Source of the DNA: Alphaproteobacteria bacterium
Lineage (GTDB): Bacteria > Pseudomonadota > Alphaproteobacteria > Micavibrionales > Micavibrionaceae
Direction: 5' to 3'
Length of the DNA stretch: 8,278 bases
NCBI GenBank assembly: GCA_030432775.1
Contig: JAUILO010000110.1
Location: 1 to 8,278 of the forward strand
Shown: piece after piece, positions 5,795 through 8,278 of the stretch
Numbering within the stretch: the first letter of the stretch is position 1
Layout: each line of letters starts with the position of its first letter
Position numbers and translations under genes: made by a program
Notes under the pieces: model-generated
Seen by the model: only the letters and a program-made list of their open reading frames with translations
The model's database searches: none
Told to the model about the DNA's origin: nothing

Positions 5795-7531
5795 ATGGCA
5801 GAGAAATCTGGTAAGAAGTGGGATAAGTCAAAACTTGTAAGTCGTTATGTGACGGAAGGGCCAAGCAAGGCTGCTGCCAGATCTTATTACTATGCGATGG
5901 GCATGAGCGAAGAAGAAATTCATCAGCCTTTCGTTGGTGTTGCAACATGTTGGAATGAAGCTGCGCCATGTAATATTGCGCTATCACGCCAGGCGCAGGC
6001 TGTTAAGGTTGGGGTAAAAGAAGGCGGTGCCACCCCACGTGAATTTACGACCATAACAGTAACGGATGGTATTGCGATGGGCCATGAAGGTATGCGCTCA
6101 TCATTGCCGTCAAGAGAAGCGATTACGGATACAGTCGAGCTAACAATGCGTGGCCATTGTTATGATGCTCTGGTTGGTCTTGCCGGTTGTGATAAATCTC
6201 TGCCGGGGATGATGATGGCAATGGTGCGTTTGAATGTACCGAGTGTCTTTATGTATGGCGGCTCTATTCTGCCTGGTAAATTTCGCGGCGAAGATGTGAC
6301 GGTTATTGATGTATTTGAAGGTATTGGCAAACATGCCACTGGTGAATTTAGCGATGGAGACTTAAAAGAGATGGAATGTCATGCTTGCCCTTCTGCCGGT
6401 GCTTGTGGTGGCCAGTTTACGGCTAATACTATGGCTTGTGTATCGGAGGCGATTGGACTTGCTTTGCCTGGTTCTGCGGGCGCGCCTGCTGTGTTTGAAG
6501 ATCGCGATAGTTTTGCTGTAAAATCCGGGCGCGCTGTTGTTGATTTGATAGCCAATGGCGGCCCTAGACCACGCGATATTGTTACGCGTAAATCGCTTGA
6601 AAATGCTGCTGCTATTGTGTCTGCGACTGGAGGTTCCACGAACGCAGCACTGCATTTGCCTGCGATTGCCCATGAGGCTGGTATTGATTTTGATTTACAT
6701 GATGTGGCCGAAGTATTCAAACGTGTTCCATATCTTGCGAGCTTGAAACCGGGCGGCAAATACGTTGCCAAGGATCTGTATGATGTTGGCGGTGTATCGA
6801 TTGTTCTGGCGGAGCTTTTAAGAGGAGGATTTTTGCATGGTGATTGTATTACGGTTACGGGCAAGACTTTGGCTGAAAACCTTGAAGGTATTACATTGCC
6901 GGAAAATCAGGATGTTGTGTATCCGGTTGAAAACCCGATCAGCAGAACCGGCGGCGTTGTTGGTTTAACCGGTAATCTTGCGCCTGAAGGCGCAATTGTT
7001 AAGGTTGCAGGTATGAAAAACCTTGTCTTTGAAGGACCGGCACGCTGTTTTGAAAGCGAAGATGATTGTTTTGCTGCTGTTCAGCGTAAAGACTACAAGG
7101 ATGGCGATGTTCTTGTGATCCGCAATGAAGGGCCAAAAGGCGGGCCGGGCATGCGTGAAATGCTATCTACAACGGCAGCGCTATACGGGCAGGGTGCTGG
7201 TGATAGTGTCGCACTTATTACTGATGGCCGTTTTTCCGGCGGTACACGCGGTTTTTGTATCGGTCATGTCGGTCCGGAGGCGGCGGTTGGTGGGCCAATT
7301 GGCTTGCTTAAAGATGGTGACATTATTCGTATTGATGCCAATGAAGGTACGTTGGAAGTCAAATTAAGTGATCAAGAGCTGGAAGCCAGACGTAAAGACT
7401 GGAAACCGCATAAAAACAATTATCAGGCTGGCGCGCTATGGAAATATGCACAAATAGTTGGGCCAGCGCATAAAGGTGCGGTAACACACCCGGGCGGTAG
7501 TGAGGAAACGCATGTCTACGTTGATTTGTAG
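5795..7531 (+). CDS. ilvD: Dihydroxy-acid dehydratase (IlvD)
   Basis: Dehydrates 2,3-dihydroxyisovalerate and 2,3-dihydroxy-3-methylvalerate to the 2-oxo acids leading to valine, leucine, isoleucine and pantothenate; an iron-sulfur cytosolic enzyme. The 578 residues are of the shorter IlvD type (E. coli has 616). Three cysteines sit where the cluster is bound: C59 in EAAPCN, C132 in GCDKSLPGMMMA (131-142), and C204 in CPSAGACGGQFTANTMAC (198-215). D91 in VTDGIAMGHEGM, D133 and E455 in PGMREM are the expected magnesium ligands, K134 the lysine carbamylated in relatives, and S481 in DGRFSGGTRG (478-487) the expected catalytic base. The C-terminus has the usual HVGPEAAVGGPIG (491-503). Sugar-acid dehydratases share the fold, but the overall sequence and the RFSGGTRG block favour IlvD. 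The start has an AGGA site 6 bases upstream. No leader-peptide attenuator is seen in the 103 bases before it. Confidence 0.96.
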   Translation: MAEKSGKKWDKSKLVSRYVTEGPSKAAARSYYYAMGMSEEEIHQPFVGVATCWNEAAPCNIALSRQAQAVKVGVKEGGATPREFTTITVTDGIAMGHEGMRSSLPSREAITDTVELTMRGHCYDALVGLAGCDKSLPGMMMAMVRLNVPSVFMYGGSILPGKFRGEDVTVIDVFEGIGKHATGEFSDGDLKEMECHACPSAGACGGQFTANTMACVSEAIGLALPGSAGAPAVFEDRDSFAVKSGRAVVDLIANGGPRPRDIVTRKSLENAAAIVSATGGSTNAALHLPAIAHEAGIDFDLHDVAEVFKRVPYLASLKPGGKYVAKDLYDVGGVSIVLAELLRGGFLHGDCITVTGKTLAENLEGITLPENQDVVYPVENPISRTGGVVGLTGNLAPEGAIVKVAGMKNLVFEGPARCFESEDDCFAAVQRKDYKDGDVLVIRNEGPKGGPGMREMLSTTAALYGQGAGDSVALITDGRFSGGTRGFCIGHVGPEAAVGGPIGLLKDGDIIRIDANEGTLEVKLSDQELEARRKDWKPHKNNYQAGALWKYAQIVGPAHKGAVTHPGGSEETHVYVDL

Positions 7532-7574
7532 GCAGAAATAGGAGGTTGCTGGGCAGGGAGATATGGATTAGGAT

Positions 7575-7605
7575 ATATGTATAACTGTTTTGTGGTTATA
7601 CATAT
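7575..7605. repeat. Perfect 11-bp inverted repeat with 9-base loop
   Basis: ATATGTATAAC (7575-7585) and GTTATACATAT (7595-7605) are exact reverse complements around a T/G-rich 9-base loop; one G-T pair could extend the stem inwards. It begins 44 bases after the ilvD stop and ends 4 bases before the putative -35 of the downstream peptidase gene. It lacks a GC-rich stem and a following T-run, so it is a poor intrinsic terminator. A dyad for a dimeric regulator, or an AU-rich 3'-end hairpin for ilvD mRNA, are both possible. Confidence 0.75.
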
Positions 7606-7609
7606 TAAC

Positions 7610-7638
7610 TTGTCAAATATTTCCTACTATGCTTTAAA
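7610..7638 (+). promoter_or_regulatory. Candidate promoter for the Tat-exported peptidase gene
   Basis: TTGTCA (7610-7615) matches the -35 consensus at 5 of 6 positions and TTTAAA (7633-7638) the -10 at 4 of 6, spaced 17 bases. Transcription would start near 7645, giving a leader of about 30 bases. The 11-bp inverted repeat ends just upstream, in a position typical of activator or repressor sites. Confidence 0.45.
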
Positions 7639-7674
7639 AGCAACGTTAAATTCAACAACGACGCAGAAGTAATA

Positions 7675-8238
7675 ATGATAGATATTGAAAATAACAGACG
7701 TGAGTTCCTTAGAAACCTTGCAATTGGCTGTGCCGGAATGACTGTGTTTACAGCTCCTGCCCAGGCCGCACGTTTAAGATTACCGATGGGTACATCGTCA
7801 TATAAGATTAACTTTAGAAATCAGCACACTGGCGAAAAGTTCTCTGGTACATACCGCGTAGGTAACCGTTACCTGCCTGAAGCGTTCGCAGATATTAACC
7901 ATATTTTGCGTGACTTCCGTACAGGCGATGAATTTCCGATTGACCCACGCACTGTTGATATTCTTTACATGATCCAGAACAAGCTTGATACAACATCAGG
8001 TTTTGAGATTCTGTCCGGTTACCGCTCACCAAAAACAAATGCGATGCTTTATCGCACATCAAACGGTGTGGCGAAAAACTCTCTTCATATGACAGGTCAG
8101 GCAATTGACCTTCGTTTGGCAGGGTTTTCAACAAGCACAGTTCGTGATGCAGCCAGAAGCCTGAAAGCAGGTGGCGTTGGTTACTATCCGAAAAGCGGCT
8201 TTGTTCACGTTGACACAGGTAAAGTTAGACATTGGTAA
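7675..8238 (+). CDS. Tat-exported DUF882 (YcbK/MepK-like, M15) peptidoglycan peptidase
   Basis: Predicted zinc-dependent periplasmic endopeptidase acting on peptidoglycan cross-links. The 187 residues compare with about 182 for E. coli MepK (YcbK), the best known relative, which cuts 3-3 cross-links made by L,D-transpeptidases. The N-terminus is a twin-arginine signal: NRREFLRN (7-14), then a moderately hydrophobic stretch and probable cleavage after APAQA (27-31). The mature part has GFEILSGYRSPKTN (109-122) and SLHMTGQAIDLRL (136-148), supplying H138 and D145, and GFVHVDTG (175-182) supplying H178; these are the expected three zinc ligands of the SxHxxGxAxD...HxD pattern. The protein ends in VRHW, close to the usual R-x-W C-terminus of the family. 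The start has only a weak AGAAG site. It follows ilvD by 143 bases with its own likely promoter, so it is probably a separate unit. Exact cross-link specificity cannot be read from the sequence. Confidence 0.9.
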   Translation: MIDIENNRREFLRNLAIGCAGMTVFTAPAQAARLRLPMGTSSYKINFRNQHTGEKFSGTYRVGNRYLPEAFADINHILRDFRTGDEFPIDPRTVDILYMIQNKLDTTSGFEILSGYRSPKTNAMLYRTSNGVAKNSLHMTGQAIDLRLAGFSTSTVRDAARSLKAGGVGYYPKSGFVHVDTGKVRHW

Positions 8239-8256
8239 GACAAAATGATTTTTGTC
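8239..8256 (+). repeat. 7-bp hairpin directly after the peptidase stop codon
   Basis: GACAAAA (8239-8245) and TTTTGTC (8250-8256) form a perfect stem with a 4-base loop (TGAT), beginning at the base after the stop codon. The stem is mostly A-T and no T-run follows (the next bases are GCGCTGAG), so it is a weak candidate for a terminator or mRNA 3'-end structure. The last 22 bases of the window show nothing else. Confidence 0.35.
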
Positions 8257-8278
8257 GCGCTGAGTGCTAATTTACCAA

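Noticed and set aside
6379..6864. Minus-strand reading frame of 161 codons
   Set aside because: It is antisense to the core of ilvD, including its cluster-binding region; the translation is low-information and resembles a shadow frame.
1..8278. Hidden defence, mobile or biosynthetic system
   Set aside because: Every sizeable gene is a recognisable housekeeping or envelope family, strand layout is simple, and there are no transposase, integrase, toxin-antitoxin, CRISPR or reverse-transcriptase signs.

Overview
This window is a chromosomal housekeeping segment, most likely from an alphaproteobacterium. That placement rests on the DUF465-purE-purK cluster, a class II fumarase and a Tat-exported DUF882 peptidase. 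It is inference: no rRNA or clear marker gene is present. Base composition looks moderate to AT-leaning, with sampled coding lines between about 38 and 50% GC. I see no tRNA, rRNA, insertion sequence, phage gene, CRISPR array or integration scar, and all coding regions look intact with similar codon use.

Left arm, minus strand (3068 down to 1): a small DUF465 coiled-coil protein, then purE and purK, which together convert AIR to CAIR in purine synthesis by the bacterial two-enzyme route. After a 158-base gap comes fumC, a class II fumarase of the TCA cycle, cut by the left edge of the window.

Centre (3069-3327): an AT-rich divergent promoter region between DUF465 and the phosphofructokinase gene, holding a short perfect hairpin and candidate promoters.

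Right arm, plus strand (3328 to 8238): a phosphofructokinase of the mixed-substrate (group III) type; two tandem, related membrane proteins with bacterial PH (bPH2/YdbS-like) domains; ilvD, dihydroxy-acid dehydratase of branched-chain amino acid synthesis; and a Tat-exported zinc peptidase of the YcbK/MepK (M15, DUF882) type, predicted to act on cell-wall peptidoglycan.

The genes form central metabolism (PFK, fumarase), nucleotide synthesis (PurE, PurK), amino-acid synthesis (IlvD) and envelope functions (PH pair, peptidase). I do not see a new defence, mobile or biosynthetic system. The points most worth a second look are the mixed donor-site residues of the phosphofructokinase, the tandem bPH2 pair of unknown function, and a perfect 11-bp inverted repeat directly upstream of the likely peptidase promoter.
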